Below, one piece after another: positions 1 to 9,500 of a DNA stretch of 26,146 bases. Positions within the stretch are counted from its first letter, which is position 1, and each line of letters starts with the position of its first letter. Origin of the DNA: CAYLSO01 sp964386525 (GTDB lineage Bacteria > Eisenbacteria > RBG-16-71-46 > DASYSL01); contig CAYLSO010000173.1 in the NCBI GenBank assembly GCA_964386525.1, forward strand, positions 1 through 26,146. Direction: 5' to 3'. Below the pieces are notes generated by a model. The model did no database searches and had not been told where the DNA came from. It saw nothing but the letters and a program-made list of their open reading frames with translations. The position numbers were made by a program, and so were the translations under genes.

Positions 1-1245
1 TTCCGCGTGGACGCCCGGCTGCCCCTGACGCTGGCGCGCGGCGTCGAGCTGGTGCCGTGGCTGCGCATCAGCAACGAAGGCGACGCCATCCTCACCGAGC
101 AGGCCGAGCAGCTCTCGAGCCCCTTGGGGACGATCAGCCTCAATCTGCGGGCGGGGCGTTTCGGCGGCACGCTCGGGGCCTTCCCGCTGCGGGTGGCGCC
201 GCTGCTCCTGCAGCGCTGGGACGCCACCGACGCCCCGCCGCTGGGCGGCGTGGCGGCGTGCGCGTGCGGCGGCGGAGCGGCCGGCGTCAGCCAGCGCAGC
301 CTCGAGGTGCTGGGGCCGGATTACACCTTCGAGGGCGTGTCGGCCTCGTACACCGAGCGCCTGGGGACGCTGCGCGCCTGGTTCGCCGTCCCGCGCTGGG
401 AGCGGGTCGTGCCGATGACGGCGCCCGCCTTGGAGAAGCTCACGGCGCGCTACCGGCGGCTGCTCGGCGGCGCGTACATGGAGATGGGTTCGCCCGCGGC
501 GCGCGACGCCGACTCCGGCCTGCCCTCGCCGCTCGGGCTGCGGGTCGGCGTGGTCTCCGTGACCGATGACGGCCGCACCCTCGGCCCGGCCGCCTACCAT
601 CCGGTCCAGCACGACGAGCTGGGCTGGGTCGCGCAGGCGCGGGCCGAGCCGCTCGCCGGTCTCAGCGCCGACGCGCAGTGGACGACGTGGCGGCTCGACG
701 AGAGCGGGACGGAGTCGAACGGCGAGGCGTATCTCCTGGGGGCGCGCGGGGCTTTCCGCATCGAGCCGGTGGAGTTCTGGGCGCGCCTGCACCGGCTGCG
801 CACCGACCCCGATTTCGCGCCGCTGTACCGCGCGCTCACCTACGAGCCGAACCAGGAGGGCTGGCGCGCCGAGATCGGGTTCGGCGGCTGGCGCGCGGCC
901 GGCTCGCGACGTGACCGCCTGGCGGCGAGCGCCTTCTATCGCGCCACGCAGGAGGTCGAGGGGCGCGACGCCCCCGGCCTGGGCGAGACCGAGTACCAGG
1001 TGGTGAGTCTCTCCATGAGCGCGCGGCCGGCGTGGGACCTCGCCGCACAGCTCAGCGCCGTCGAGACGCTGACCGAGCGGCCGCTCGCCCCGCTCGAGCG
1101 CAGCCGCGGCCTGTCGCTGGACTGCCGGTGGGAGGGAGCGGGCGTGATCGAGCCCGAGCTGCACGTGGACATGATCCGCCGCCAGGCGTGGGACGAGGAG
1201 CGGACCATCTGGCAGGTGTACCTGTGGGTGAGGGTGGTGCGGTAG
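1..1245 (+). CDS. Probable outer-membrane beta-barrel protein (5' partial)
   Basis: The frame is already open at base 1, so the true start lies upstream; about 414 residues are visible. No domain is recognised with certainty. The protein consists of short alternating polar/hydrophobic stretches separated by turns rich in G, D, P and R, for example around residues 175-270 and in the last 80 residues. This is the pattern of amphipathic strands in a membrane barrel. The last strand reads IWQVYLWVRVVR, which is aromatic-rich but does not end in the usual Phe or Trp. Two bases separate its stop from the start of the phosphoesterase gene, so the two are probably cotranscribed. The barrel assignment is inference from composition and strand periodicity. 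An alternative is a periplasmic beta-rich protein. Confidence 0.55.
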   Translation, partial: FRVDARLPLTLARGVELVPWLRISNEGDAILTEQAEQLSSPLGTISLNLRAGRFGGTLGAFPLRVAPLLLQRWDATDAPPLGGVAACACGGGAAGVSQRSLEVLGPDYTFEGVSASYTERLGTLRAWFAVPRWERVVPMTAPALEKLTARYRRLLGGAYMEMGSPAARDADSGLPSPLGLRVGVVSVTDDGRTLGPAAYHPVQHDELGWVAQARAEPLAGLSADAQWTTWRLDESGTESNGEAYLLGARGAFRIEPVEFWARLHRLRTDPDFAPLYRALTYEPNQEGWRAEIGFGGWRAAGSRRDRLAASAFYRATQEVEGRDAPGLGETEYQVVSLSMSARPAWDLAAQLSAVETLTERPLAPLERSRGLSLDCRWEGAGVIEPELHVDMIRRQAWDEERTIWQVYLWVRVVR

Positions 1246-1247
1246 GG

Positions 1248-2090
1248 ATGAGACTCGCCTGGGCCACCGACGTCCACCTCGACGCGTGCCGGGACGGGCG
1301 CGACACACGCTTCCTCGAGGAGCTGGCTGCGTGCGGGGCGGAGGCGTTCCTCCTCGGCGGCGACGTCGCCGACGGCCCCTACCTCGAGGAATGGCTGCGG
1401 CGCATCGAGACGGCGCTGCCGGGCCCCATCTACTTCGTGCTGGGCAACCACGATTACTGGGGGGATCACGTCGACGCCGTGGAGGGTCGCATGTGCGACC
1501 TCCGCGCCGAGCGGTTGCGCTGGTCGCCGGGCGCGGGCGTGGTGGCGCTGACGGCGACCACCGGGCTGATCGGACACGGCGGCTGGGGCGACGCCCGCTG
1601 CGGCGACTTCCTCTCCTCGCCGACGATCCTGAGCGACTACGTGCTGATCCTCGATCTGCAGGAGGCGTCGGGCTCCTCCGATCCCCTCGCCATCTTCGAC
1701 GACCTGCCGGCGCTGCGGCGGAAGCTCCACGAGCTGGGCGACCGCGCCGCTGCCGAGCTGTGGCCGCAGCTCGCCGAGGCGGTGCGGCGCTTCGCGCGCG
1801 TGCTCGTCCTCACCCACATCCCTGCGTTCGCCGAGGTGTGCTGGCAGCGCGGCCGTCCGCCCGAGGAGAAGTGGTTGCCGGGTTTCGTCAGCCGGGCGAT
1901 GGGGGACGTCATCCGCGCTGCGGCCGCGGAGCATCCGGCGTGCCGGTTCACCGTGCTCAGCGGGCACACCCACCACGAGGGGCAAGCGCGGCTGCTGCCC
2001 AACCTCGAGGCGTTCACCCAGGGCGCGCGGTACGGGGCGCCGGCATTCCGGATGATGGAGGTCGAGTGGCTGGGGAGCCCCGAGGCATGA
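1248..2090 (+). CDS. Calcineurin-like metallophosphoesterase
   Basis: The protein has 280 residues and carries the complete metal-binding signature of the calcineurin-like phosphoesterase family: D8-x-H10, G38-D39, G66-N67-H68-D69, a histidine in THIP (H190), and G239-H240-x-H242. Such enzymes use two metal ions to hydrolyse phosphomonoesters or phosphodiesters; the substrate cannot be read from sequence. There is no signal peptide, so a cytoplasmic location is expected. The ATG at 1248 was chosen because it directly precedes the DxH strand, as is usual for the family. The reading frame is also open upstream inside the barrel gene, but that part is a shadow. The start lies two bases after the upstream stop, and an AGGGTGG at 1231-1237 could serve as ribosome binding site, pointing to an operon. 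Confidence 0.88.
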   Translation: MRLAWATDVHLDACRDGRDTRFLEELAACGAEAFLLGGDVADGPYLEEWLRRIETALPGPIYFVLGNHDYWGDHVDAVEGRMCDLRAERLRWSPGAGVVALTATTGLIGHGGWGDARCGDFLSSPTILSDYVLILDLQEASGSSDPLAIFDDLPALRRKLHELGDRAAAELWPQLAEAVRRFARVLVLTHIPAFAEVCWQRGRPPEEKWLPGFVSRAMGDVIRAAAAEHPACRFTVLSGHTHHEGQARLLPNLEAFTQGARYGAPAFRMMEVEWLGSPEA

Positions 2091-2150
2091 CAGGGAGGTC
2101 TGGCGCTCAGCCTCGAGATCCGGGGCGGTTCACCGGGCTGGGCCAGAATT

Positions 2151-2188
2151 GCGTGGTATTACCACGCGATTGCGTGGTATAACCACGC
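2151..2188 (+). promoter_or_regulatory. Two tandem palindromic operators before the MNT-HEPN pair
   Basis: Two 17-bp palindromes lie head to tail: GCGTGGTATTACCACGC (2151-2167) and GCGTGGTATAACCACGC (2172-2188). They repeat every 21 bp, two helical turns, so a dimeric repressor would bind twice on the same DNA face. The second copy contains TATAAC (2178-2183), a good -10 hexamer; no convincing -35 is seen. Transcription from it would begin around 2190, at the ATG at 2192, and there is no Shine-Dalgarno sequence, so the mRNA may be leaderless. The likely ligand is the winged-helix N-terminus of the downstream protein (autoregulation); this is inference. Confidence 0.75.
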
Positions 2189-2191
2189 ATC

Positions 2192-2779
2192 ATGAGTGCT
2201 CTGTCCGAGTTGCTCTCGTCGCGGGTCAAGGCGGAGGTCTTCCGCCTTCTGTTCGGTCTCGGGGCACGCGAACTGCATGTTCGCGAGATCGGAAGGCAGG
2301 CCCGGCTCGCGGACGGCACGGTGCGGCAGGAACTCAGAAGGCTCGCCCGCCTGGGGCTCGTGGAGGTCAGGCGCGACGGGAACCGCGCGCTCTACAGCGC
2401 CAATCGCCGGCATCCTCTCTATCCCGACATCCACGGCTTGGTCATCAAGACCACCGGCCTGGCAGACTTGCTTCGCGAGGCCCTCGACCATCCGGAAGTC
2501 CGCGTGGCCTTCGTCTTCGGATCGATCGCCGGCGGCTCCCCGCGACCGGATAGCGACGTCGATCTCCTGGTCGTCGGCGACGTCAGCCTCCGCCGGTTGA
2601 GCAAGATGCTCTCCGGGGTGGCTGACCGACTCGGACGTGAGATCAACCCCCACGTGATGACCCCCGAGGAATTCGCGCGCCGCAGGAAGGCCCGCGATCA
2701 CTTTCTTTCCACGGTTCTCCGCGGCCCCCGCCTACTCGTGATAGGAGATGGGCGTGAGCTTGAAGCAATGGGTCGATAA
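2192..2779 (+). CDS. Winged-helix / minimal nucleotidyltransferase (MNT) antitoxin-type protein
   Basis: The protein has 195 residues. Residues 1-75 form an ArsR-like winged helix (recognition region around residues 27-50, wing around VRRDGNRALY). Residues 95-175 form a minimal nucleotidyltransferase domain with the signature G110-S111-x10-D122-x-D124. In MNT-HEPN pairs the MNT partner commonly neutralises the HEPN toxin, in some systems by adding nucleotides (AMP) to it. The HTH fusion suggests it also represses its own promoter through the two palindromes that end four bases before the ATG. The start has no Shine-Dalgarno sequence. The stop (2777-2779) lies inside the beginning of the HEPN gene, so the pair is translationally overlapped. 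The family assignment is firm; the toxin-antitoxin role comes from the arrangement. Confidence 0.85.
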   Translation: MSALSELLSSRVKAEVFRLLFGLGARELHVREIGRQARLADGTVRQELRRLARLGLVEVRRDGNRALYSANRRHPLYPDIHGLVIKTTGLADLLREALDHPEVRVAFVFGSIAGGSPRPDSDVDLLVVGDVSLRRLSKMLSGVADRLGREINPHVMTPEEFARRRKARDHFLSTVLRGPRLLVIGDGRELEAMGR

Positions 2780-3191
2780 CGGCTGGTTGCGGCCGCACGA
2801 GTCCAGCCGGGCGGAGGTCGCTGGGCTGCTGGCCATCGTCGAACGCGACCTGGCCGACTCGGTGGGTGAAATCTCCGCCGATTGGCGTTTTGGAATCGCT
2901 TACAACGCCGTGCTGAAGCTCTGCACGATACTGCTGCACGCTTCCGGCTACCGGCCGGAACGGGCCTTTCAGCACTAGCGGACAATCGCCGCCTTGCCGT
3001 TCATCCTCGGGGAAGCCCGAAGGGACGACGCCGCTTACCTCGAGACCTGCCGGGTGAAGCGCAACCGGGCGGAATACGACATGGCCGGTGTCGCCACCGA
3101 TCGGGATGCGGCGGAACTGCTCGAGTTCTGCAGGGAGTTGCGACAGGACGTGCTCGTCTGGCTCAGGGAGCGCCATCCGGGTCTGCTCTGA
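2754..3191 (+). pseudogene. HEPN-domain toxin-type gene interrupted by in-frame TAG
   Basis: A HEPN-domain protein of about 145 residues is encoded in one frame but is broken by a single TAG at 2976-2978. Before the stop it reads NGWLRPHESS near the start and ASGYRPERAFQH at the end. After the stop the same frame continues RTIAALPFILGEARRD and reaches CRVKRNRAEYD, the R-x4-Y/H-type motif at the HEPN active site. In relatives the interrupted position is an aromatic residue (HY-RT), so TAC/TAT to TAG or TGG to TAG is a likely change. The GTG at 2754 is preferred because AGGAG (2743-2747) lies six bases upstream; the ATG at 2748 touches that site. The gene overlaps the MNT antitoxin end by 26 bases. 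A disarmed toxin is the simplest reading; amber suppression or a sequencing error are alternatives. Confidence 0.8.
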
Positions 3192-3367
3192 GGCCGGGGC
3201 GGTCGGATACACCGATTCAAGCGGGGCCGGACGGCGTTGCCGCGGGTCCGACTGGCCCGGGATTCGTGCTACCCACCGGGCTCGCGCCGCCGGCTGGCCG
3301 GGCTGACGGCGGAGCCGAGTTGAGATGACGCCGCTGAGCGCGGAACCGACCGGGATAGTAGGTCACC

Positions 3368-3404
3368 TGCTCAACATGGTTCGGGAAGTAGTGTCAGTTG
3401 AGCA
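3368..3404. promoter_or_regulatory. Inverted repeat upstream of the kinase gene
   Basis: TGCTCAAC (3368-3375) and GTTGAGCA (3397-3404) are perfect inverted repeats separated by 21 bases. They lie in the 242-bp gap before the Ser/Thr kinase and could be a regulator site or an mRNA hairpin. Nothing else is recognised between 3192 and 3433 apart from a GGGAG-type ribosome binding site near 3421-3426. Confidence 0.35.
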
Positions 3405-3433
3405 CCTTCTAGACATGCCGCCGGGAGCTGGCC

Positions 3434-6085
3434 ATGAGTGAACCGATCGGACTGCGCTACGTGCTGGGCGAGTGCATCGGCAAGGGCGGCATGGGCGAAG
3501 TATTCCTCGCCAGAGACGTGCGGCTGGAGCGACAGGTAGCCGTCAAGGTCCTCCCCCAGGTCGCGCTGGCCGATCCGGATGCGAGGAAACGTCTGCGCGA
3601 AGAAGCGCTCGCGCTCTCCCGAGTCAATCATCCCAACATCGCGGCCGTGTACGACTACGAGCACCAGGACGATCACGACCTTTTGGTGATGGAATACGTT
3701 CCCGGCGAGACGCTGAGTGACGCGATCGCGCGGGAGCGCTGGTCGCTGGCGCGCTTCTACGACGCAGCCATCCAGCTCTGCGATGGACTTGCCGCCGCGC
3801 ACCGCGCCGGCGTGCTGCACCGCGACCTCAAGCCCGGCAACGTCCGGGTCACGCCGGAGGGTCGCATCAAGATCCTCGACTTCGGCCTCGCCAAGCTGAT
3901 CCCCTCGGGCAGCCGGGTGTCGCCGTCGCAGATGTCGACGGCCACGGTGAGCCTGGTCGGCACCCCGGCCTACATCAGTCCCGAGCAGCTCGAGGGCGCG
4001 CCCGCGACGCCGGCGAGCGACCAGTTCGGGTTGGGACTGGTGCTCTACGAGATGCTGGCGGCGCGTCACCCGTTCGGGGGGCCGACCCCCGCGGCTACCC
4101 AGGTGCGCATCGCACACGAGCCGCCGCAGCCGCTGCGCAAGCTGCGAGCCGATGTCCCCCCTGTGCTCGAGCAGGTCATCATTCGCATGCTGGCCAAGCG
4201 TCCGGAGGAGCGTTTCGCCGACATCGGCAGCGTTTCGGCGGCGCTGAAGCGGGCGCAGGAGCATCCCTCGACGGCAATCCGCCCACGCTTCCCGCGTGGC
4301 GGCCGGATGGCAGCGCTGGCAGCGGCCATCGTAGCGGTGCTCTCTCTCGCTCTCTATTTGCGCAGCCCGGCGGAGATCTATCCCACGCCCGCGGCGAACG
4401 GGATCGTCAAGCAGGTCACCTTCAGCGGCAACGCCATGGTTCCGAGTTGGTCCCCGGACGGGCGGTACATCGCCTTTGCCCAAGGCGGGAAGATCACGGT
4501 AATGCCGGCTGAGGGGGGTGGCGTGCGTAGTATCGCACTGCCCTTCCGCGTTACCGTCTGGGGCTGGATGCCGGGTGGGGACGTCGTGCTCGTACATGGG
4601 ATCGACAGCACGACGTCCAGGTTCAACTCCTATGCCGTGAACGTGCTCAGCGGGTCCGCGAGCCTGCTGGTCACCGATGGCAGGTTCCCCGCCGTCTCGC
4701 CGGATGGCCGGACGCTCGCCTATGCCCGCGGGTGGGGGAACGAGGAGATCTGGCTGCTCGATCTGCGCACCGGAAAGAGTCGGGTCCTGCTCAAGCCTCC
4801 GCGGCCCGGAGACGCCGTCTACAAGCCGAAATGGTCACCCGACGGGAGGCGCATCGGCTACATGCGCTGGCGCGGGGAGGCCCCCGGCCATGACCTCTGG
4901 ATCATGAACGCCGACGGCACGGACGGCCGCATGATCCAAACCGCTCCGATCGAGCTCGGCGGCCAGTACTCGTGGACCCCTGACGGCAAGTGGGTCGTCA
5001 TCGCCGGAGAGCTACAAGGCGTGCTGAGCGTCTGGAAGATCTCGCTCGAGGGCAGAGAGCATCAGCGCCTGACCGCGGGCTCCGCGAACGAACGGCACGT
5101 CAGCCTGGCGCCGGACGGCCAGCGATTCGTCTACCAGACGGAATACGAATCGAGCCGGATCACGGTTCTCGATCTGGTCACCGGCGCGATCGCGGCGCCG
5201 CTGGACGTCACGGCCAGAACCCGCCGGCCCGTGTTCTCGGCTGACGGCACCTCGCTGTTCTTCGAGTCGCTGGTCCAGGGCCGCTGGCAGCTGTGGCGGG
5301 CGCGCCTGGGGGCGGGCGCGGATCTCGACCCAATCGTCGCCATCCGCGGGACCTCCGCCTTCGAGCCTTGTCCGGGGAAGGACGGCACCATCCTCTACAT
5401 TCGCGCCGATGTCGGGCGTGTCTACAGATTCGGAGACATCCGGTGGTCTCAGACCATCTGGCGCACCTCAGAGGACGGCGGCCGCCAGGAGCAGGTCCTG
5501 GGTCCACCCGAGATCGTCTCGCGGCTGGCGCCGACCGGCGAACGCGACGGGAATCTGCTCTACTCCGTACACGACCATGGCGAGGGACTGCGGGTCCGCA
5601 TCGGCCAGGCCGCCCCGGTCACCGTGTACCAGGATTCGACGGCCGAAGAGTTGCGGGCATTCGACTGGGGTCCGGGGAACCGGCAGGTCCTCGTGTCCCT
5701 GGCCCCGTCTTGGAAGGGGGGTCTACCCCCCGCAGTCGTGGCGCTTGATGCCGAAACGCGAAAGACCGAAACCTGGCTTGAGCCGGAGGACATCGCAAAG
5801 GTCGTCCCGGGTGCGGAGCGATTGGCAGTGAGCTGGCTGTGCACCTCTCCGAACCGCAGGCAAGTGGCCATGATCCTGCCGCAGAGCAATCCTATGGCGG
5901 CCCACGTGCTTATCTACGACGTCTCGAGTCGCCGGCTACGTGTGCTCCAGACCTTCGAAGGCCGGGAGCGGCCGACGTCGTGCGCCTGGTCGCCCGACGG
6001 GAAACACCTGGTCGTCAATCTCGTGAAGGCGGGGTCCGACATCTTCACCTGGGAACCGACCCAACTGGCGGCGAATCCGCGTTGA
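3434..6085 (+). CDS. Transmembrane Ser/Thr protein kinase with C-terminal TolB/WD40-like propeller
   Basis: This 883-residue protein has a complete PknB-type kinase domain (about residues 9-275): glycine loop GKGGMGEV 16-23, catalytic Lys38, alpha-C Glu56/57, HRDLKPGN 129-136 with catalytic Asp131, DFG 149-151, and SPE 182-184. One membrane helix follows (about 291-311), placing the rest outside the cytoplasm. Residues 325-875 contain at least seven PD40/WD40-like blades marked by SPDG or variants (WSPDGRYIAF, VSPDGRTLAY, WSPDGRRIGY, WTPDGKWVVI, APDGQRFVYQ, SADGTSLFF, WSPDGKHLVV). All catalytic residues are present, so it should be active. The propeller is presumably a ligand- or surface-sensing module, as in similar kinases. 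No substrate gene is linked nearby. Confidence 0.93.
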   Translation: MSEPIGLRYVLGECIGKGGMGEVFLARDVRLERQVAVKVLPQVALADPDARKRLREEALALSRVNHPNIAAVYDYEHQDDHDLLVMEYVPGETLSDAIARERWSLARFYDAAIQLCDGLAAAHRAGVLHRDLKPGNVRVTPEGRIKILDFGLAKLIPSGSRVSPSQMSTATVSLVGTPAYISPEQLEGAPATPASDQFGLGLVLYEMLAARHPFGGPTPAATQVRIAHEPPQPLRKLRADVPPVLEQVIIRMLAKRPEERFADIGSVSAALKRAQEHPSTAIRPRFPRGGRMAALAAAIVAVLSLALYLRSPAEIYPTPAANGIVKQVTFSGNAMVPSWSPDGRYIAFAQGGKITVMPAEGGGVRSIALPFRVTVWGWMPGGDVVLVHGIDSTTSRFNSYAVNVLSGSASLLVTDGRFPAVSPDGRTLAYARGWGNEEIWLLDLRTGKSRVLLKPPRPGDAVYKPKWSPDGRRIGYMRWRGEAPGHDLWIMNADGTDGRMIQTAPIELGGQYSWTPDGKWVVIAGELQGVLSVWKISLEGREHQRLTAGSANERHVSLAPDGQRFVYQTEYESSRITVLDLVTGAIAAPLDVTARTRRPVFSADGTSLFFESLVQGRWQLWRARLGAGADLDPIVAIRGTSAFEPCPGKDGTILYIRADVGRVYRFGDIRWSQTIWRTSEDGGRQEQVLGPPEIVSRLAPTGERDGNLLYSVHDHGEGLRVRIGQAAPVTVYQDSTAEELRAFDWGPGNRQVLVSLAPSWKGGLPPAVVALDAETRKTETWLEPEDIAKVVPGAERLAVSWLCTSPNRRQVAMILPQSNPMAAHVLIYDVSSRRLRVLQTFEGRERPTSCAWSPDGKHLVVNLVKAGSDIFTWEPTQLAANPR

Positions 6086-6500
6086 CCAACGTCCGCCGGC
6101 GCCTGCGGACCGCGTAACCAGGATTCGGCTGCCTCGCCCCATCCTTTCCCGTGACACCACCCCGCCCCCGGCGTAAGCTGCGGCACTTGGAGCGCAGGGC
6201 CGCCCGTGCAACCGGGGCGCTCCATCCCCCAGGGGCGGGGGCCGCCGCCGATGCCGCCTCCCGCCGCCGCGCAGCCTTGCTCTCCCGGGGAACCCCCGCG
6301 CCGCAGCCTTCTGGCGGCGACCCGCGTCTCGCAATGCCTCGCCGTGTGCCGCAGGCACACCGTCCGCGTCCGCGCGGCGAACGGGAGGTGATAGCCGGCT
6401 CCACTGAGCTTTCGATCGGGATAGGCCGCGGAGTCCGCGCGCCGAGCGCGCTCTTCCCGACTCCGTAGACGCACACCGTGAACCGGAATGGAGGCTGGGC
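6086..6500. other. Intergenic region, no gene seen
   Basis: The 415 bp between the kinase and the next secreted protein hold no convincing gene on either strand; the open frames here have no start signals and biased arginine/proline composition. No clear terminator or riboswitch was recognised. The only functional element seen is GGAGG at 6490-6494, the ribosome binding site for the gene at 6501. Confidence 0.5.
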
Positions 6501-9500
6501 ATGGCATCACGTCGCGCACTTCTGTCCGTGCTGATCGGCATCGCTCTGGCGGCGCTCGCCGGGATCGCGCCGCGGGACGCCGGCGGATCGGCCAACATCA
6601 ACCGGGCGGCCGCCCCGCCGGACGCGCCGGCGCACCGCCCCTGGGCGGGTCCCGCCGAGATGCTGGCCGCGCCGGCCGTGAGGGCGCCGGCCGCCAAGCC
6701 GGCAGGCCGGGCCCTCAACCCGATCGTGCCGCTGCGCGACACGCCGCCGGTCCGGCCGGAAGCCCTCGTGCAGCGCATCCTCTACGCGCCCGCCGCCGAA
6801 GACGACCCGGCCTACCGGAGCGCAATCGGCGCGCTCGCGGGCGCGGTGGTCGATTACTACGACGCCCGCAGCGGCACGCCCCCCCTGATGGAGCTGGCGG
6901 CCTACGACTGCGTGTACACGTGGCCGAATAACGCCTACTTCGATGCGACGGCGTTCGGCGACGTGCTGGCGGACTTCGTGGACACCGGCGGCAAGGTCAT
7001 CCTCGGGCCGTTCACGTCGCTGCAGATCGGCGGCCGCATCCGTGCGCCCGGCTACATCCCGGTCACCGGGACGGGCAATCACTACACACTGGACTCCTAC
7101 GCCGGCGACGGGACGTCCTCGCTCCACGCCGGCGTGCTGGCTTACGCCTGCGAGTACCGCGACATCCTGACGCTCCAGGGCGCAGGGATCGCCGACGGCC
7201 ACTACGCCGACGGCGAGATCGCCCTGGCCTACCGCCCCGACGGTCGGGTGATCTACACCAACGGCGGCGGCGGCACGAGCCTGGCCGGCACCGGCGACTG
7301 GACGCAGATCATCGCCAACGCCGCCACGGGCTCGCCGACCGCTCCCTCCATCTTGTATGCGCCGGCGAGCGCGGACGAGACGCTGGTCCGGCGGGCGCTC
7401 TCCGCGATCACCGGCGGGCCGGTGGGCTACTTCGACGCCACCGCCGGCACCCCCGGCTTCAGCCTGCTGAGCACCTACGACTGCGTGTACACGCACGAAT
7501 TCTTCGGCTACTCCGATCCGTTCCAGTTCGGGGACGCGCTGGCGGACTACGTGGACGCCGGCGGCCGGGTGGTCCTCGGCTTCGGGTGCGCCTACCAGGA
7601 GGACGAGTTCGGCCTCTACGGGCGGATCATGGAGCCCGATTACAGTCCGGTGAAGCCGGCATCGCCGGTGGCCATCCACGAATTCGCCGGCTGGTACGCC
7701 GGGGACGGCGCCAGCGCTCTGCACGCCGGCGTCTCGAGCTACGGAAGCATGGCGTACGACGTGCTGGTCGGCCAGGGCTGCGGCATCGTGGACGGTCACT
7801 ACGAGGACGGCGAGATCGCGGCGGCCTACCGTCCGGACGGGCGGGTCGTCTACTGCAACGCGCTCACGATGCCTACCTTCGGCACCGGCGACTGGGCGCG
7901 GCTCGTCGCCAACGCGGCCACCGCGAACCTGGCGACCGGACCGCGCCTGCTCTACGCCCCGTCGTCCGACGACGATCCCATGGTCCGGGCCTTCCTGGCG
8001 GCGCAGATCGGCGGGGCGGTGGACTACTTCGATCCCCGGTACGCCACGCCCAGCCCGGCGTTGCTCGCCGGCTACGACGCCGTCATGACCTGGACGAACA
8101 ATCCCTATGCCGATCGCGATCTCTTCGGCGACCGCCTGGCGGACTACGTGGACGGCGGCGGCAAGGTGATCCTGGGGGCCTTCTGCACCTACACGAGCGG
8201 CAACTCGCTCGGCGGGCGCATCATGAAGGCCGGCTACAGTCCGGTGACCTCGCCGGGCGGGGAGAATCACATGTCCGAGTCGCCCTACGCCGGCGACGGG
8301 ACCACCTGCTTCCATCACTATGTGGACGCCTACAGCGCGGTCTATCGGGACATCCTCGTCGTCCAGGGTGACGGCCTCGTGGACGGCTACTACGACGACG
8401 GCGAGATTGCGATCGCGTACCGCCCGGACCGCCGCGTCGTCTACGCCAACGGCGCCGAGCCGATGACAGCGTACGGCGACTGGCCGCGGCTGCTCGCCAA
8501 CCTCGTCCGCTGCGGCATCGACACCGGCTCGCTGTTCGCCTGCACCAACGAGGGCCAGCTCTTCGGACTGAGCCCCCTCGACGGCGTGGGCACCTACATC
8601 GCCGACCTGCCGACCGCCTTCGGAGAGGGTTCCACAGAGATCGAGTACGACGCGGCGAGCGGCATGGCGTGGCTGCAGGTGCGCGACGGCGGCTACGCCG
8701 ACCAGGCGTTCAGCATCGCGACCGGCGCGGCGATGGGCCCTCTGGTCTCTAATGGCGCCGCGTACAACGGGCTGGAGTTCGCGCTCGGGCGACTGTACGG
8801 CGCGGCGTTCGAGCCCGGCACCAACGACTACAGCCTGCGTAACCTCGATCCGGTATCCGGAAACTCGACGACGTTCGGGCCCACCGGTGTCGCCCCGGTG
8901 GTGGGGCTCGCGTTCGATGCGCGCAAGAGTGCGCTCTTCGGACTCACCAACGGCCAGGGCGTCGGGTACTCGTCGCTCGTGCGCTTCGACGTCACCACGG
9001 GCGCCGCGACGGTGATCGGGCCCACCGACGTCTGGGCCGGGGGGGCGGAGTTCGGCCCCGACGGGGACCTCTACGCCGGCGGCGGCAAGCAGGACGGCGG
9101 CAACCTCTACCGCGTCAATCCCACCACGGGTGCGACGGCGCTGATCGGCCCGACGGGCTTCCCGAATGTCTCGGGGATCACCTACGCGCCGGCAGGCGTG
9201 GTGGCGGTGGGGGGCAAGGGCGGCGGCGCGCTCGCGCTCGCCGCTCCCTTCCCCAATCCGAGCCAGCGCGGCTCGGTGACGCTGCGCTTCGCCCTGCCGA
9301 CGGCGGGAAGCGCCCGCGTGGAGATCTTCGACGTGGCGGGTCGGCAGGTATGGCAGCGGCAGATGGGCGGCCTGGCGGCGGGGCCGTACAGCGTCGTGTG
9401 GGACGGTCGCACCACCGCGGGACGAACCGCGGGCCCTGGCGTGTACCTCGCCAAGCTGACGACCGAGGTGGGTTCGCGGACGGCGAGGATGGTGCGGCTC

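Noticed and set aside
936..1985. 349-codon minus-strand frame
   Set aside because: It is antisense to the metallophosphoesterase, whose metal ligands are all present.
6086..6500. Possible riboswitch before the 1001-residue protein
   Set aside because: Several GC stems can be drawn, but no conserved core of any known riboswitch class was found.
6507..8318. 603-codon open frame on the minus strand
   Set aside because: It lies entirely opposite the triple-repeat secreted protein, has no ribosome binding site and an Arg/Ala/Gly/Val-biased composition. It is a shadow of high-GC3 coding.
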